Source of the DNA: Alphaproteobacteria bacterium 65-37
GTDB taxonomy: Bacteria > Pseudomonadota > Alphaproteobacteria > Reyranellales > Reyranellaceae
Assembly: GCA_001897995.1 (NCBI GenBank)
Contig: MKRV01000158.1
Span: 1-36,545, forward strand
Direction: 5' to 3'
DNA length: 36,545 bases
In this document: piece after piece, positions 16,998 through 26,029 of the stretch
How positions within the stretch are numbered: position 1 is the first letter of the stretch
How the letters are laid out: each line of letters opens with the position of its first letter
Notes under the pieces: generated by a model
What the model was told of the DNA's origin: nothing
Database searches by the model: none
Seen by the model: only the letters and a program-made list of their open reading frames with translations
Translations under genes and position numbers: made by a program

Positions 16998-18317
16998 TCA
17001 TTGCGGAATCAAGGGTGACCAGGCCGGATCCGAGGCGTCGGTCGGCGTCGGAACCTGGCGCTCGAAGCGGCCCGTGATGTCGACCTGGTGCAACGAGACG
17101 GCACCAGCGCGGCCGCCGCCGCTCGGCTGTCCGCGGAAGAACATGATGACACGCCCGTTCGGCGCCCATGTCGGACCTTCCACCAGGAAGCCGCTGGCCA
17201 GCATGCGCTCACCGCTGCCGTCGGCCCGCATCACGCCGATGCCGAAGCCACCCGACGAGATCTTGGTGAAGGCGATGAAGTCGCCGCGCGGCGACCAGAC
17301 CGGCGTGGCATAGCGGCCCTCGCCGAAGCTGATACGCCGCTCGCCGCCGCCGCCGGCGCTCATCACGTAGAGCTGCTGGGCGCCGCCGCGGTCGGAGTTG
17401 AAGACGATCTGCGAGCCGTCGTTGGAGTAGCACGGCGAGGTGTCGATCGCCGGCGTGTTGGTGAGACGGCGCAACTGCCGGCCGCGCACATCCATCTCGT
17501 AGAGGTCGCTGTTGCCGTCGGCCGAGATGCTCATCACCACCTTGGTGCCGTCGGGCGAGAAGCGCGGGGCGAAGCTCATGCCCGGGAAGTTGCCCAGAAG
17601 CTCGCGGCGGCCCGAATCGACGTTCTGCAGGTAGACGCGCGGCGGCGTGTTGTTCTCGCCGTACGCCATGTAGACGATTTCCTGCAGGGTCGGCGAGAAG
17701 CGCGGCGTCAGCGCGATGGTGCGGCCATCGGTGATGTAACGGTTGTTGGCGCCGTCCTGATCCATGATGGCGATGCGCTTGGTGCGGTTGTTGCCCGGCC
17801 CGGACTCCGAGACATAGGCCACGCGCGTATCGAAATAGCCGTCCTCGCCGGTCACCCGCTTGTAGATCGCATCGGCGATGATGTGGGCGAGACGGCGCCA
17901 GTTGCTCTGCTGGCTGGTGAAGGAAAGCCCGGTCGCCTGGTTGCCGACGATGACGTCCCACAAGCGGAAGTCGGCCTTGATGCTGCCGCCCGACTGCGTC
18001 ACCTGGCCGACCACGAGGCCGGCCGCGCCGATCTGGCGCCAGCTCGGAAACTGCGGCGGCGACGAGGCGTCGACGTTCTGCTGGATGTAGGAACTGGGCG
18101 GGATCACGCGGAACAGGCCGCTGTTCTGCAGGTCGTTCCGGATCACGTTCGCCATCTGCGCGCCGACCGCATCGCCCTTGAAGTCGACGATGGCGATCGG
18201 CACCGGCTCGAAGGAGGGCCGCGTCATGTCGATCGTGAGCTGCGCGCGCGCCGGCATCGCGGCACCGGCCGCAAGCGCGACACCGCCCATCATCGTCAAA
18301 CGTCGGGGAAGTTTCAT
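16998..18317 (-). CDS. tolB: Tol-Pal system beta-propeller protein TolB
   Basis: 439 residues, periplasmic. Signal MKLPRRLTMMGGVALAAGAAMPARA is followed by LTIDMTRPSFEPVPIAIVDF, the usual mature start carrying the TolA-binding segment. An N-terminal domain of about 130 residues is followed by a six-bladed propeller with repeats such as TPRFSPTLQEIVYMAY, APRFSPDGTKVVMSI, SPCYSNDGSQIVFNSDRGG and TPVWSPRGDFIAFTK. ATG 18317 has GAGG 7 bases upstream; ATG 18335 is possible. It binds Pal and TolA to couple inner-membrane energy to the outer membrane. Confidence 0.96.
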   Translation of the reverse strand: MKLPRRLTMMGGVALAAGAAMPARAQLTIDMTRPSFEPVPIAIVDFKGDAVGAQMANVIRNDLQNSGLFRVIPPSSYIQQNVDASSPPQFPSWRQIGAAGLVVGQVTQSGGSIKADFRLWDVIVGNQATGLSFTSQQSNWRRLAHIIADAIYKRVTGEDGYFDTRVAYVSESGPGNNRTKRIAIMDQDGANNRYITDGRTIALTPRFSPTLQEIVYMAYGENNTPPRVYLQNVDSGRRELLGNFPGMSFAPRFSPDGTKVVMSISADGNSDLYEMDVRGRQLRRLTNTPAIDTSPCYSNDGSQIVFNSDRGGAQQLYVMSAGGGGERRISFGEGRYATPVWSPRGDFIAFTKISSGGFGIGVMRADGSGERMLASGFLVEGPTWAPNGRVIMFFRGQPSGGGRAGAVSLHQVDITGRFERQVPTPTDASDPAWSPLIPQ

Positions 18318-18362
18318 TTCGAACCTCGTCTTCATGGGGCGTGTTTATAGCCTGAGGGGAAC

Positions 18363-19316
18363 CTAGTAGTCGCGGGGATCGAAGTTGAAAGTGATCGTCT
18401 TCCAACTGTTGTATTTTTCCGGTGACAGCGGCCACGGCTGGCAGCGCGGATTCATGATGGCGCGCCAGGCGGCATCGGCCGCGGCGCGATAGACCGCATC
18501 GCTGTGATAGCGGCCGGTGTCGCGCACGGAGGCCTGCACGGGCGTGCCGTTCTGATTCATGTCGACGACCAGCGTGATGATCATCGCCTGATCCCGCGCC
18601 CCGCCTTGCGTGTTCCAGCACGGCCGGATCTTCTGGCGCACGCCTTCGATCTCACTCGCCGTGACGACGGCGGCAAGATTGGGTGCGGCGGGCGCCTGGC
18701 GCGTGATCTGCTGCACCGGCTTGGGCTGCTGCTCGGGTGTCTGCACCTTCTGGTTCGACTGCTTGTTCTTCAGAATGTCATCCAGAAGTGCATCAACGCG
18801 ATCCGGCTTGGGAGGTTGCGGCTTGGGCGGCGGCGGCTTCGGCGGCTCGGGCTTCTTCACCTCGGCCGGCTTGGGCGGCTCGGGAGGCTTCTTCTCCTCG
18901 ACCTTGGGCGGCTCGGGCTCCTTGGGTTTCATCGCCACCACGTCCTCAACCGGCTTGGCGGCCTCGGTCTTGGGCTTTTCCTCGGGCTTGGGCGGCGGCG
19001 GCGTGGGCTGCGCGACGTCGGGCTTGGGCGTGGGCGGCGCCGGCGGCGGATCCGCCGTCTTGGGCGGCGGCGCCTTGGTGGTCTCCTGGGCGATCGGCGC
19101 GTCCTTGGGCTGCGGCGGCGGATTGCCCACCGTCGGCGCCGCGGCCTTCTTGTCGATCGCCTCGAACTCGACCATCACCGGCTCGGGCTCCATCAGCGGC
19201 GGCTTGCTGAAGAAGTCGAGGTTCAGGATCGCCGCCCCCAGCACGAAGACATGCACCATCGCCGACACGATGGCCGGTGTCCGCATCTCCGCACTGTCGG
19301 GGTGATGACCGAACAT
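18363..19316 (-). CDS. tolA: Cell envelope integrity protein TolA
   Basis: 317 residues, inner membrane with a periplasmic extension. One hydrophobic segment lies near residues 13-36 (TPAIVSAMVHVFVLGAAILNLDFF). It is followed by a Pro/Lys/Glu-rich region of roughly 150 residues with PKP/PEPPK repeats and a C-terminal domain with KIRPCWNTQGGARDQAMIITLVVDMNQNGTPVQASVRDTGRY. Low sequence similarity is usual for TolA; identity rests on position between tolR and tolB plus this architecture. The Pro-rich spacer replaces the helical Ala/Lys spacer of enterobacterial TolA and resembles TonB. Confidence 0.92.
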   Translation of the reverse strand: MFGHHPDSAEMRTPAIVSAMVHVFVLGAAILNLDFFSKPPLMEPEPVMVEFEAIDKKAAAPTVGNPPPQPKDAPIAQETTKAPPPKTADPPPAPPTPKPDVAQPTPPPPKPEEKPKTEAAKPVEDVVAMKPKEPEPPKVEEKKPPEPPKPAEVKKPEPPKPPPPKPQPPKPDRVDALLDDILKNKQSNQKVQTPEQQPKPVQQITRQAPAAPNLAAVVTASEIEGVRQKIRPCWNTQGGARDQAMIITLVVDMNQNGTPVQASVRDTGRYHSDAVYRAAADAAWRAIMNPRCQPWPLSPEKYNSWKTITFNFDPRDY

Positions 19317-19341
19317 CCCCTACCCTGTCTCCCTTTTCCTG

Positions 19342-19887
19342 CTAGCGCCGCGGCGTTGGGGCCGGTTGCTGGCCGCCGCGCGGTGCCGCCGGTGCCTGCG
19401 GAGCAGGAGCCGGGCTCACCGTGCCCATCCCCTTGCCGAGCGCCTGCGCCTGTTCGCCGAGCAGACCGAGCTGGCGGAAGCCGCTCTCGATCACGACTCC
19501 CATGACTTCCATCATCTTGCCGTAGTCGACGGCCTTGTCGCCGCGCATGAAGACGCGCTGGTCGGGCTTCTCCTCGTGCACGGCCTTCAGCTTGGCGCCG
19601 AGTTCCGCCACGTCGTACTTGGTCTCGCCGAGGAAGACCTCGCCCTGGGCATTCACCGACACGACCAGTGGCTCGTCCTTGCCGCCGACCTGCTGGGCGC
19701 TGGTCTTGGGCAGATCGACCGGCACGCCGACCTGCAGGAGCGGCGCGGTGATCATGAAGATGATCAGCAACACCAGCATGACGTCGACCAGCGGCGTCAC
19801 GTTGATGTCGGCGATCGGCGTATAGCTCCGCCGCCGGAATTTTCCGCCGGTCGACCCGCCGCCGGCTGCCGGGATGATGCCCGCCAT
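19342..19887 (-). CDS. tolR: TolR/ExbD family protein
   Basis: 181 residues. A single membrane segment near 31-52 (VTPLVDVMLVLLIIFMITAPLL) contains the conserved Asp needed for proton use. A periplasmic domain with VFLGETKYDVAELGAKLKAV and RVFMRGDKAVDYGKMMEVMGVV follows, then a Gly/Ala/Pro-rich tail longer than in E. coli TolR. It forms the TolQ-TolR stator that energises TolA. It overlaps the tolQ stop by one base. Confidence 0.95.
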   Translation of the reverse strand: MAGIIPAAGGGSTGGKFRRRSYTPIADINVTPLVDVMLVLLIIFMITAPLLQVGVPVDLPKTSAQQVGGKDEPLVVSVNAQGEVFLGETKYDVAELGAKLKAVHEEKPDQRVFMRGDKAVDYGKMMEVMGVVIESGFRQLGLLGEQAQALGKGMGTVSPAPAPQAPAAPRGGQQPAPTPRR

Positions 19888-20621
19888 CAGACCTGTTCCT
19901 CGAGCTGGCGCGACAGGATGGTGATGAACTCACCGGCGAAGGCCTCGAGCTGCTGCGCATAGCGCGCAACCTGACCGGACAGGATGTTGTACGCGCCGGC
20001 CGCCGGAATGGCGGCGACCAGGCCGATCGCCGTGGCGAACAGCGCCTCGGAGATGCCGGGCGCCACGACGGCGAGCGAGGTGTTCTTCGACTGGGCGATG
20101 TGGCTGAAGCTGTTCATGATACCCCAGACCGTGCCGAACAGACCGACGAAGGTAGCGTTGGCGCCGACCGTCGCCAGGAAGCCCAGCCGCTTCTCGATCG
20201 CCTCCATCTCGCGCTGGATGGTGACGCTCATCACCTGCTCGATGCGCTGGCGCAGCGCCGCGCGCGCGGTGGCGCTGGCCGCCAGCCCCTTGGAAACGGA
20301 GCGGCGCCATTCACGCATGGCGGCCGAGAAGATGCTCGACATCGGATCGTCCGGCTTGGCGCCGACGCGATCGTAGAGGTCCTCGAGCGACACGCCCGAC
20401 CAGAAGGTATCCTCGAACGCCTGGGCGCTGCGCTTCAGCGAGCGCAGCCGCAGCACCTTCTCGAAAATGATCGCCCACGACCAGAACGAGGCCAGCAGGA
20501 GCAGGATCATGATCGCCTTGACGACCCAGTCGGCCTGCATGAACAGGCCGTACACGGACATGTCGATCGTTCCCGTGCCGCCGCCGAGGGGGGCACCGGC
20601 GACCTGCGCAAACGCGTCCAT
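19887..20621 (-). CDS. tolQ: TolQ/MotA/ExbB family proton channel protein
   Basis: 244 residues, inner membrane. Three membrane segments: near 34-56 (VKAIMILLLLASFWSWAIIFEKVL), near 147-170 (LGFLATVGANATFVGLFGTVWGIMNSF), and near 190-212 (ISEALFATAIGLVAAIPAAGAYNIL), which is the MotA/TolQ/ExbB signature. First gene of the tolQRAB-pal run, 24 bases downstream of ybgC. Confidence 0.96.
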   Translation of the reverse strand: MDAFAQVAGAPLGGGTGTIDMSVYGLFMQADWVVKAIMILLLLASFWSWAIIFEKVLRLRSLKRSAQAFEDTFWSGVSLEDLYDRVGAKPDDPMSSIFSAAMREWRRSVSKGLAASATARAALRQRIEQVMSVTIQREMEAIEKRLGFLATVGANATFVGLFGTVWGIMNSFSHIAQSKNTSLAVVAPGISEALFATAIGLVAAIPAAGAYNILSGQVARYAQQLEAFAGEFITILSRQLEEQV

Positions 20622-20645
20622 TTAGTTTCTCCGTTTATCCAAGGG

Positions 20646-21137
20646 TTATATCCGAATATGGCGCGAGCGGGGCGAGCCGAGGGATGTCTCGGCGGGGCTC
20701 CCACTCACAGCGACCTGGGACAAGGCAGTCCGCACGTGCGGCGGCAATCGGACCGGCCGACCGTTGTCGCCCATGCAGGCAACGACGAGCTCGGCGCGAA
20801 CCAGGGTTTCTTCACCGCGACGCGCGTGCTGGAGCATGTCCAGCGAAGCGCCGCGCAATTCGCCGCAGCTGGTGACGATCTCGATCGTATCGTCCAGGCG
20901 GGCGGGTTTCAGATAGTCGATGGTGCAGCGGCGGACGACCCAGTTGATTCCGCGTTCATCGCGCAGGGCCGAGTGCTCCTGGCCGAGCAGACGCAGCAGC
21001 TCGGTACGACCGCGCTCCAGGAAGCGCAGCCAGTTGGCGTAGTAGACGATGCCGGCCGCGTCGGTGTCCTCGTAATAGACCCGGAGCGGCAGCACATGGA
21101 CGCCGTCCGCCACGCTGCCGGAGGTCGGAAGCGTCAT
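20646..21137 (-). CDS. ybgC: Tol-Pal-associated acyl-CoA thioesterase YbgC
   Basis: 163 residues, hot-dog fold. The catalytic motif [28 protein letters not shown] lies near residues 20-47, and [24 protein letters not shown] follows near 84-107. It hydrolyses acyl-CoA or acyl-ACP thioesters and is almost always found upstream of tolQ. ATG 21137 overlaps the ruvB stop by 4 bases (ATGA), so translation is coupled to ruvB. Confidence 0.95.
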   Translation of the reverse strand: MTLPTSGSVADGVHVLPLRVYYEDTDAAGIVYYANWLRFLERGRTELLRLLGQEHSALRDERGINWVVRRCTIDYLKPARLDDTIEIVTSCGELRGASLDMLQHARRGEETLVRAELVVACMGDNGRPVRLPPHVRTALSQVAVSGSPAETSLGSPRSRHIRI

Positions 21138-22201
21138 CCCTCCTCCTCCGATGTGCCCACCAGCAGGTCGAACTGCTGCTTCTGCGCCTTGGGGACAGCG
21201 ATGCCGATATGGCGGTAGCCCGCCTCCGAGAGCAGGCGGCCGCGCGGCGTGCGCATCAGGAGACCGAGTTGCATCAGGTAGGGCTCGATCACGTCTTCGA
21301 TCACGTCGCGCTGCTCGGCCAACGCCGCCGCCAGGGTCTCGGCGCCGACCGGGCCGCCGCCATAATTCTCGGCGATGCAGGCGAGGTAGCGGCGATCCTG
21401 ACCGTCGAGGCCGCGGCCGTCGATTTCCAGCCGGGTCAGCGCCGCGTCGGCCACCTTGGCATCGACCGTGGCGCTGCCGCCGACCGCCGCAAAGTCGCGC
21501 ACACGGCGCAGCAGCCGGTTGGCGACACGCGGCGTGCCGCGGGAGCGCTTGGCGATCTCGGCGCCGCCGTCCTTGGCCATCTGCATCTTGAGCACGCGAG
21601 CGGCGCGCTGGACGATCGTCTCCAGTTCGGCCGGCTCGTAGAACACCATGCGGAGCGGAATGCCGAAACGCTCGCGCAACGGCCGTGTCATCAGACCGGA
21701 CCGCGTGGTCGCACCGACCAGGGTGAAGGGCGGCAGCTCGATGCGCACCGAGCGCGCCGCCGGTCCCTCGCCGATCATCAGGTCGAGCTGGAAATCCTCC
21801 ATCGCCGGATAGAGGACTTCTTCGATTGCAGGATTGAGACGATGGATCTCGTCGATGAAAAGCACATCGTGCGGCTGCAGGTTGGTGAGCTGGGCCGCGA
21901 GATCGCCGGCCTTCTGGATCACCGGCCCCGAGGTCGCGCGGAAGCCCACGCCCATCTCGCGGGCGACGATCTGCGCCATCGTCGTCTTGCCGAGCCCCGG
22001 TGGGCCGTGCAGCAGGACATGATCCAGCGCCTCACCGCGCCCCTTGGCCGCCGCGATGAAGATCTTGAGATTCTCGCGGACCTGCTTCTGGCCGATGAAA
22101 TCGTCGAGCGTCTGCGGCCGCAGCGCCATTTCCGCGGCGTCTTCCTCGGCGCGCTTGGGCGCGATCAGCCGGTCGCCGCCTTTTTCGAGTTGAGCGTTCA
22201 T
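21134..22201 (-). CDS. ruvB: Holliday junction branch-migration ATPase RuvB
   Basis: 355 residues. AAA motor of RuvABC. Walker [10 protein letters not shown] lies near 66-74, Walker [12 protein letters not shown] near 114-124, and [18 protein letters not shown] near 163-180; the C-terminal winged helix has [21 protein letters not shown] 22201 overlaps the ruvA stop by 4 bases. Translationally coupled ruvA-ruvB is common. Confidence 0.97.
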   Translation of the reverse strand: MNAQLEKGGDRLIAPKRAEEDAAEMALRPQTLDDFIGQKQVRENLKIFIAAAKGRGEALDHVLLHGPPGLGKTTMAQIVAREMGVGFRATSGPVIQKAGDLAAQLTNLQPHDVLFIDEIHRLNPAIEEVLYPAMEDFQLDLMIGEGPAARSVRIELPPFTLVGATTRSGLMTRPLRERFGIPLRMVFYEPAELETIVQRAARVLKMQMAKDGGAEIAKRSRGTPRVANRLLRRVRDFAAVGGSATVDAKVADAALTRLEIDGRGLDGQDRRYLACIAENYGGGPVGAETLAAALAEQRDVIEDVIEPYLMQLGLLMRTPRGRLLSEAGYRHIGIAVPKAQKQQFDLLVGTSEEEG

Positions 22202-22815
22202 CGCGCGAGCTCCTGCAGGCCGGCGCGGATCACGGCATCGAGCTTGGCGTCAGCCCCCAGCCGCTGGGTCACGCGCGCCACGGCGCCAAAGGCCTCGATC
22301 CGCTTGTAGCCGAGATTGACCAGGGCCGAGACGGCGTCTTCGTTGATCGAACCGCCGCCGGCCGCCGCCGGGCTCGCCGCATTGGCGGGTGCAGCTGCTG
22401 CCGGCACGATGCCGAACGAGGCCGCCTTGTCCTTGAGTTCCGTCGCCAGCCGCGCGGCGAGCTTGGGACCTACGCCGGCCGGTCGGCTCAAGGTCGCGCG
22501 ATCCTGGGCGGCGATCGCGCGGGCGATCTCGTTCGGAGACAGGGTCGACAGGATGGACAGAGCCACGCGGGCACCCACACCCTGCACCGTCGTCAGGATG
22601 CGGAACCAGTCACGCTCGGCGGTCTCGAGGAAGCCGTAGAGCGCGATCGCGTCCTCGCGCACGATGGTTTCGACCAGCACGGCCACCGGCCCGCCGACCG
22701 TGAGATCGCGCAAGGTCCGAGCCGACGCCGAGACGAGATAGCCCACGCCGCCCACGTCGATGACGGCGCTGTCGGTATCGACCGAGTCGACCTGGCCTTT
22801 CAGTTTGGCGATCAT
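22198..22815 (-). CDS. ruvA: Holliday junction DNA helicase RuvA
   Basis: 205 residues, tetrameric junction-binding subunit. It begins [31 protein letters not shown] (OB fold); the helix-hairpin-helix motifs appear as [14 protein letters not shown] and [20 protein letters not shown] near 74-88 and 111-131, and the C-terminal RuvB-contact domain has [15 protein letters not shown]. It lies 10 bases after ruvC. Confidence 0.96.
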   Translation of the reverse strand: MIAKLKGQVDSVDTDSAVIDVGGVGYLVSASARTLRDLTVGGPVAVLVETIVREDAIALYGFLETAERDWFRILTTVQGVGARVALSILSTLSPNEIARAIAAQDRATLSRPAGVGPKLAARLATELKDKAASFGIVPAAAAPANAASPAAAGGGSINEDAVSALVNLGYKRIEAFGAVARVTQRLGADAKLDAVIRAGLQELAR

Positions 22816-22825
22816 GGATGGGCGA

Positions 22826-23329
22826 TCATTGGGCGGCCACGATGTGGCGCGCCGTCAGTTGACGATGGGCCCGATGATGGGCGTGGCAGATCGCGACGGC
22901 CAGGGCGTCGGCGGCATCGGCCTTGGCCTCGACGCCCGGCAGCAGGCGGCCGACCATCATGGCGATCTGCCGCTTGTCGGCGTGGCCCGCGCCCACGACC
23001 GACTTCTTCACGAGGTTGGTGGCATATTCATGGACCGGCAGGCCGGCACAGGCCGGCGCCAGCAGCACCACGCCGCGCGCCTGACCGAGCTTCAAGGTTG
23101 AACCCGGATTGACGTTCACGAAGGTCTCCTCGACCGCGGCCTCGGCCGGCCGCTGCGCCTCGACGACGGCAGAGACGCCGTCGAACAGTTCCTTCAGCCG
23201 CTGCGCCAGCGCGCCCGTCGTCGCCACCTTGACGACGCCGTGGGCAACATGGCGCAGCCGATTGCCGTCGACCTCGATCACTCCCCAGCCGGTCAGGCGC
23301 AGACCGGGATCGAGGCCGATCAGTCTCAT
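22826..23329 (-). CDS. ruvC: Crossover junction endodeoxyribonuclease RuvC
   Basis: 167 residues. Resolves Holliday junctions by paired nicks. [19 protein letters not shown] carries the first catalytic Asp (Asp7); [21 protein letters not shown] carries the catalytic Glu region near 66; and [17 protein letters not shown] carries the last Asp pair. ATG 23329 is the family start, 10 bases after yebC; an in-frame TTG at 23350 would overlap yebC and is less likely. Confidence 0.95.
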   Translation of the reverse strand: MRLIGLDPGLRLTGWGVIEVDGNRLRHVAHGVVKVATTGALAQRLKELFDGVSAVVEAQRPAEAAVEETFVNVNPGSTLKLGQARGVVLLAPACAGLPVHEYATNLVKKSVVGAGHADKRQIAMMVGRLLPGVEAKADAADALAVAICHAHHRAHRQLTARHIVAAQ

Positions 23330-23339
23330 TCCACCCGGC

Positions 23340-24098
23340 TCAGGCGGCAAACTTGGCCAGAGCGTCGTCCGACACCTCGAAATTGGCGTAGACGTTCTGG
23401 ACGTCGTCGTTGTCGTCGAGCGCTGCGATCAGGTCGAGCAGGGTCTGCACCGTCTCGCCTTCGACCGGCGCCGTGGTCTTCGGCCGCCACATCAGCTTGG
23501 CCGCCGTCGGCTGGCCCAGCGACTTCTCGAGCGCTTCGCGCACCGAACTGAAGTTCTCCTGAGCGCAGTAGATCTCGTGGACAGCGCCCTCGCCTTCGCC
23601 GCTCACCACGTCGTCGGCGCCGGCGTCGATCGCCTTCTCCAGCACGTCGTCGGCCGAGCCGACGGACAGCGGGAAGCGGAACTCGCCCAGCCGGTCGAAC
23701 ATGAAGGAGACGCTGTTCGACTCGCCGAGATTGCCGCCGTGCTTGGAGAAGATGGAGCGTACTTCACCGGCGGTGCGGTTGCGGTTGTTGGTCAGCGCCT
23801 CGACGATCAGCGCGACGCCCGCCGGGCCATAGCCCTCGTAGCGCACCTCGTCGTAGTTGGCGTCCGCATCGGAGCCCGCTCCTCGCTTGATCGCCCGATC
23901 GATCGTATCGCGCGTCATATTGGCTTCGCGCGCCGCGATCATCGCCGCGCGCAGGCGCGGATTGGACGCCGGATCGGCCGCCCCCAGACGGGCTGCCGTC
24001 GTGATTTCGCGGATCAACTTGGTGAAGATCTTCGCCCGCACAGCGTCCTGACGACCCTTGCGGTGCATGATGTTTTTGAATTGGGAATGGCCTGCCAT
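23340..24098 (-). CDS. yebC: YebC/PmpR family protein
   Basis: 252 residues, the family's usual length. It starts [32 protein letters not shown], which is diagnostic, and includes [49 protein letters not shown] near 92-140. The family was described as a DNA-binding regulator (PmpR); recent work links YebC proteins to relief of ribosome stalling, so the exact role here is open. Leads the ruvC-ruvA-ruvB run; a tandem terminator lies 90 bases upstream of its start. Confidence 0.95.
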   Translation of the reverse strand: MAGHSQFKNIMHRKGRQDAVRAKIFTKLIREITTAARLGAADPASNPRLRAAMIAAREANMTRDTIDRAIKRGAGSDADANYDEVRYEGYGPAGVALIVEALTNNRNRTAGEVRSIFSKHGGNLGESNSVSFMFDRLGEFRFPLSVGSADDVLEKAIDAGADDVVSGEGEGAVHEIYCAQENFSSVREALEKSLGQPTAAKLMWRPKTTAPVEGETVQTLLDLIAALDDNDDVQNVYANFEVSDDALAKFAA

Positions 24099-24192
24099 GG
24101 CCCGACAACCAGATTAAGTGATCAGAAGGCCCGGCTATACCACTTCTCGTGGGCTTTGGCAGGCTTGCGACTGCTCTGGAAGGGCTCGGAGC

Positions 24193-24249
24193 AAAAAAAG
24201 GCGGGGGCCGAAGCCCCCGCTAAAAAACGTCGGAACCTAGATTCCGACG
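24193..24249 (-). terminator. Two consecutive intrinsic terminators
   Basis: On the minus strand an 8-bp perfect stem (24242-24249 with 24228-24235) is followed by TTTTTT, and at once by an 8-bp GC stem with TTCG loop (24213-24220 with 24201-24208) followed by TTTTTTT. Both are textbook. Because the upstream gene ends at 24399, about 150 bases earlier, they may end a separate small transcript rather than only that gene. Confidence 0.9.
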
Positions 24250-24390
24250 CCCCCTCTAACCTTGAAGACAGTCGCCGTACCGGCGAAAAACCGTTTAACT
24301 TCAAAAGGATGCCGGTTTTTCCCCAGGCCGTCAATGACCGTCTTCAAGACACATCTAATAGCTATGCGCACCGCCTGTGAGATACAAGAT
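24250..24390 (-). ncRNA. Candidate structured small RNA upstream of yebC
   Basis: The 300-base stretch 24099-24398 has no gene. Within it, 24261-24273 pairs with 24336-24348 (12 of 13), and inside that 24285-24293 pairs perfectly with 24313-24321 and 24273-24277 pairs with 24281-24285. The closed structure is followed by two strong terminators. This is what a small RNA, or the structured 3' UTR of the phosphoesterase gene at 24399, would look like. I do not recognise it as any known family, and no convincing promoter was found; 5' end is approximate. Confidence 0.45.
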
Positions 24391-24398
24391 GCTGCAGG

Positions 24399-25205
24399 CT
24401 AGATGGTGGCTGCCAGCCGCCCTCCCAGCCGGATTGGCCGGATCGACCGGGCCAGGCCGGTCCGGTCATCGGTTTCGACCACAGCCGCGCACAAAGTGCC
24501 CTCGCCGTCGGCCGGCGCCAGTCTTTCGCCCGGCATTTTGCGAATGAAGCGCTGGATGGCGATTTCCTTCTTCATCCCGATCACGCTGTCATAGTCGCCG
24601 CACATGCCGACGTCGGTCTGATAGGCCGTACCGCCTGGCAATACCCAGCCGTCGGCCGTCGGGACATGGCTGTGGCTGCCCAGCACGGCCGAGGCCCGGC
24701 CGTCGCAGTAATGGCCGATCGACTGCTTCTCGCTGGTCGCCTCGCCATGGACGTCGACCAGGATGAAATGCGCGGTCTGGCCCAGGGCGTACTTGGCGAG
24801 TTCGGCCTCGACAGCCCGGAACGGGTCGTCCAGCGCGTCCATGAACAGCCGGCACATGACGTTGACGACGACGATCTTCTGGCCGCGCGGCGTCTGGAAG
24901 AGGTTGGCGCCCCAGCCTGGCGTGCCGGGCGGGAAATTGATCGGCCGCAGCAGGCGCTTGTCCTGCGCGATGTAGGGGATGATTTCGCGCTGATCCCAGG
25001 CATGATTGCCGGTGGTGATGCAGTCGACGCCGACCTCGTGCATCTCGGCGCAGATCTTGCCGGTGATCCCGAAGCCCGCGGCCGCGTTCTCGCCGTTGAC
25101 GACGACGAAATCGAGACCCAGTTCGCGCCGCAGCCGCGGCACTTCCTTCAGCACGACGTCGCGACCAGCCCGGCCCACGACATCGCCACAGAACATGACT
25201 TTCAT
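24399..25205 (-). CDS. YmdB-type metallophosphoesterase (TIGR00282 family)
   Basis: 268 residues. Metal-binding motifs in order: FCGDVVGRAGRD (Asp8), VVNGENAAAGFGIT (Asn/Glu near 38-40), TTGNHAWD (Asn-His near 67-68), VDVHGEATSEK near 149, and GSHSHVPTADG near 176. This matches the family of YmdB of Bacillus subtilis and DR1281, which hydrolyse cyclic nucleotides and other phosphodiesters; physiological substrate in Proteobacteria is unknown. Starts at ATG 25205, 3 bases after the cyclo-ligase stop, so the two are probably co-transcribed. Confidence 0.93.
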   Translation of the reverse strand: MKVMFCGDVVGRAGRDVVLKEVPRLRRELGLDFVVVNGENAAAGFGITGKICAEMHEVGVDCITTGNHAWDQREIIPYIAQDKRLLRPINFPPGTPGWGANLFQTPRGQKIVVVNVMCRLFMDALDDPFRAVEAELAKYALGQTAHFILVDVHGEATSEKQSIGHYCDGRASAVLGSHSHVPTADGWVLPGGTAYQTDVGMCGDYDSVIGMKKEIAIQRFIRKMPGERLAPADGEGTLCAAVVETDDRTGLARSIRPIRLGGRLAATI

Positions 25206-25208
25206 GCC

Positions 25209-25784
25209 CTAGACAAAGGCCGAAGCACGCCTGTCGGTCAACAGCCAATCGAGCCGCTGGTCGTCGGGGCCATGCGGAACTTCGTCCACGGCCTGGCCGT
25301 CGAAGCCGACGCCGACCGCCGTGATCTCCTGCTTTCGCCGCAGCGCCTCGATCGTCCGATCGTAGAAGCCGCCGCCATAGCCCAGCCGCCATCCCTCGCG
25401 ATCGCAGGCGAGCAACGGCACCAAGAGGGCGTCGGGCTCGATAGCCTCATGGTCGGCCGAGGGCTGCAGCGTCCCGAACACGCCGGGTTCGAGGCGATCT
25501 CCCGGCTGCCAGACGCGGAACAGCAGACGCTGGCCCCGCCCCTGCACCACCGGCAGCGCCAGCCTGCAGCCGGCGCCGCGCAGGTCGACCAGCAGCGGCT
25601 TGATGTCGATTTCGTCCTTGATCGGCCAGAACCCCGAAACGGTGCAGGGTACGGCAAACGGCTTCTCCGCCTGCATGGTCGCGACCAGGCCATGAGCCGC
25701 GGCTTGTCGCGCCTCGCCATCGAGCGCCCGACGCCAGGCGGACATCGCCTGGCGCATCGTCGACTTGGCGTTCGTCAGGGTCAT
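25209..25784 (-). CDS. 5-formyltetrahydrofolate cyclo-ligase
   Basis: 191 residues (YgfA/MTHFS family). Uses ATP to convert 5-formyl-THF to 5,10-methenyl-THF in the cytoplasm. Recognised by GYGGGFYDRTIEALRR near residues 130-145 and LVPLLACDREGWRLGYGGG, with a basic N-terminus TNAKSTMRQAMSAWRRAL for ATP binding. The frame extends upstream, but that part is the 3' end of the 6S RNA candidate; ATG 25784 starts about 20 bases beyond it. The 6S-ygfA linkage is widespread in Proteobacteria. Confidence 0.92.
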   Translation of the reverse strand: MTLTNAKSTMRQAMSAWRRALDGEARQAAAHGLVATMQAEKPFAVPCTVSGFWPIKDEIDIKPLLVDLRGAGCRLALPVVQGRGQRLLFRVWQPGDRLEPGVFGTLQPSADHEAIEPDALLVPLLACDREGWRLGYGGGFYDRTIEALRRKQEITAVGVGFDGQAVDEVPHGPDDQRLDWLLTDRRASAFV

Positions 25785-25803
25785 CGGCAGGCGAGCCTGA
25801 AGT

Positions 25804-25967
25804 GGGGCGGCTCCACGATGGGCCGTGGTTCGTAGAACCTCCAAGGCCTGCAAAAGCAGGTGGGCACCGTGTGGCCGAGACCAGGGTCAGGGCCAGGGAC
25901 AGTTCCCAGGAGTTCTTATTGGCCCCGGGGTTTTAAGCGAGCCTCGCACCGCGCAGAGATCCGCCCC
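25804..25967 (-). ncRNA. ssrS: 6S RNA (candidate)
   Basis: About 164 nt between zapA and the cyclo-ligase gene, the classical 6S position. The 5' segment 25961-25967 pairs with 25804-25810 to close the molecule, with CUC/GAG extending the stem. The middle carries alternating helices around a large bubble, with CCCCGGGG, UCCUGGGAACUGUCCCUGG, GUGCCCACCUGC-UUUU-GCAGG and a GGUUC-UAC-GAACC hairpin near the 3' end, in keeping with alphaproteobacterial 6S RNAs as I know them. 6S RNA mimics an open promoter and sequesters sigma-70 RNA polymerase in stationary phase. Ends are estimated from pairing. Confidence 0.72.
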
Positions 25968-25993
25968 GACCTCAATCTAGGCATTCGGGGCGG
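25961..25993 (-). terminator. Hairpin downstream of zapA
   Basis: A 9-bp stem pairs 25961-25969 with 25985-25993. It is GC-rich with no good T tract after it. It shares its arm 25961-25967 with the proposed 6S closing stem, so only one of the two can form in a transcript that reads through from zapA. Confidence 0.5.
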
Positions 25994-26029
25994 CCATCGC
26001 AATGCGGGGCACCAGCGTTACGCCTGATT

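Noticed and set aside
18737..19210. Gly/Leu/Arg-rich plus-strand frames opposite tolA
   Set aside because: They mirror the Pro/Lys/Glu-rich spacer of TolA; the repeats belong to the minus-strand gene.
24250..24390. SRP RNA, tmRNA or a known riboswitch for the structured region upstream of yebC
   Set aside because: None of the conserved loops of these families that I know is present; it is kept as an unassigned candidate only.
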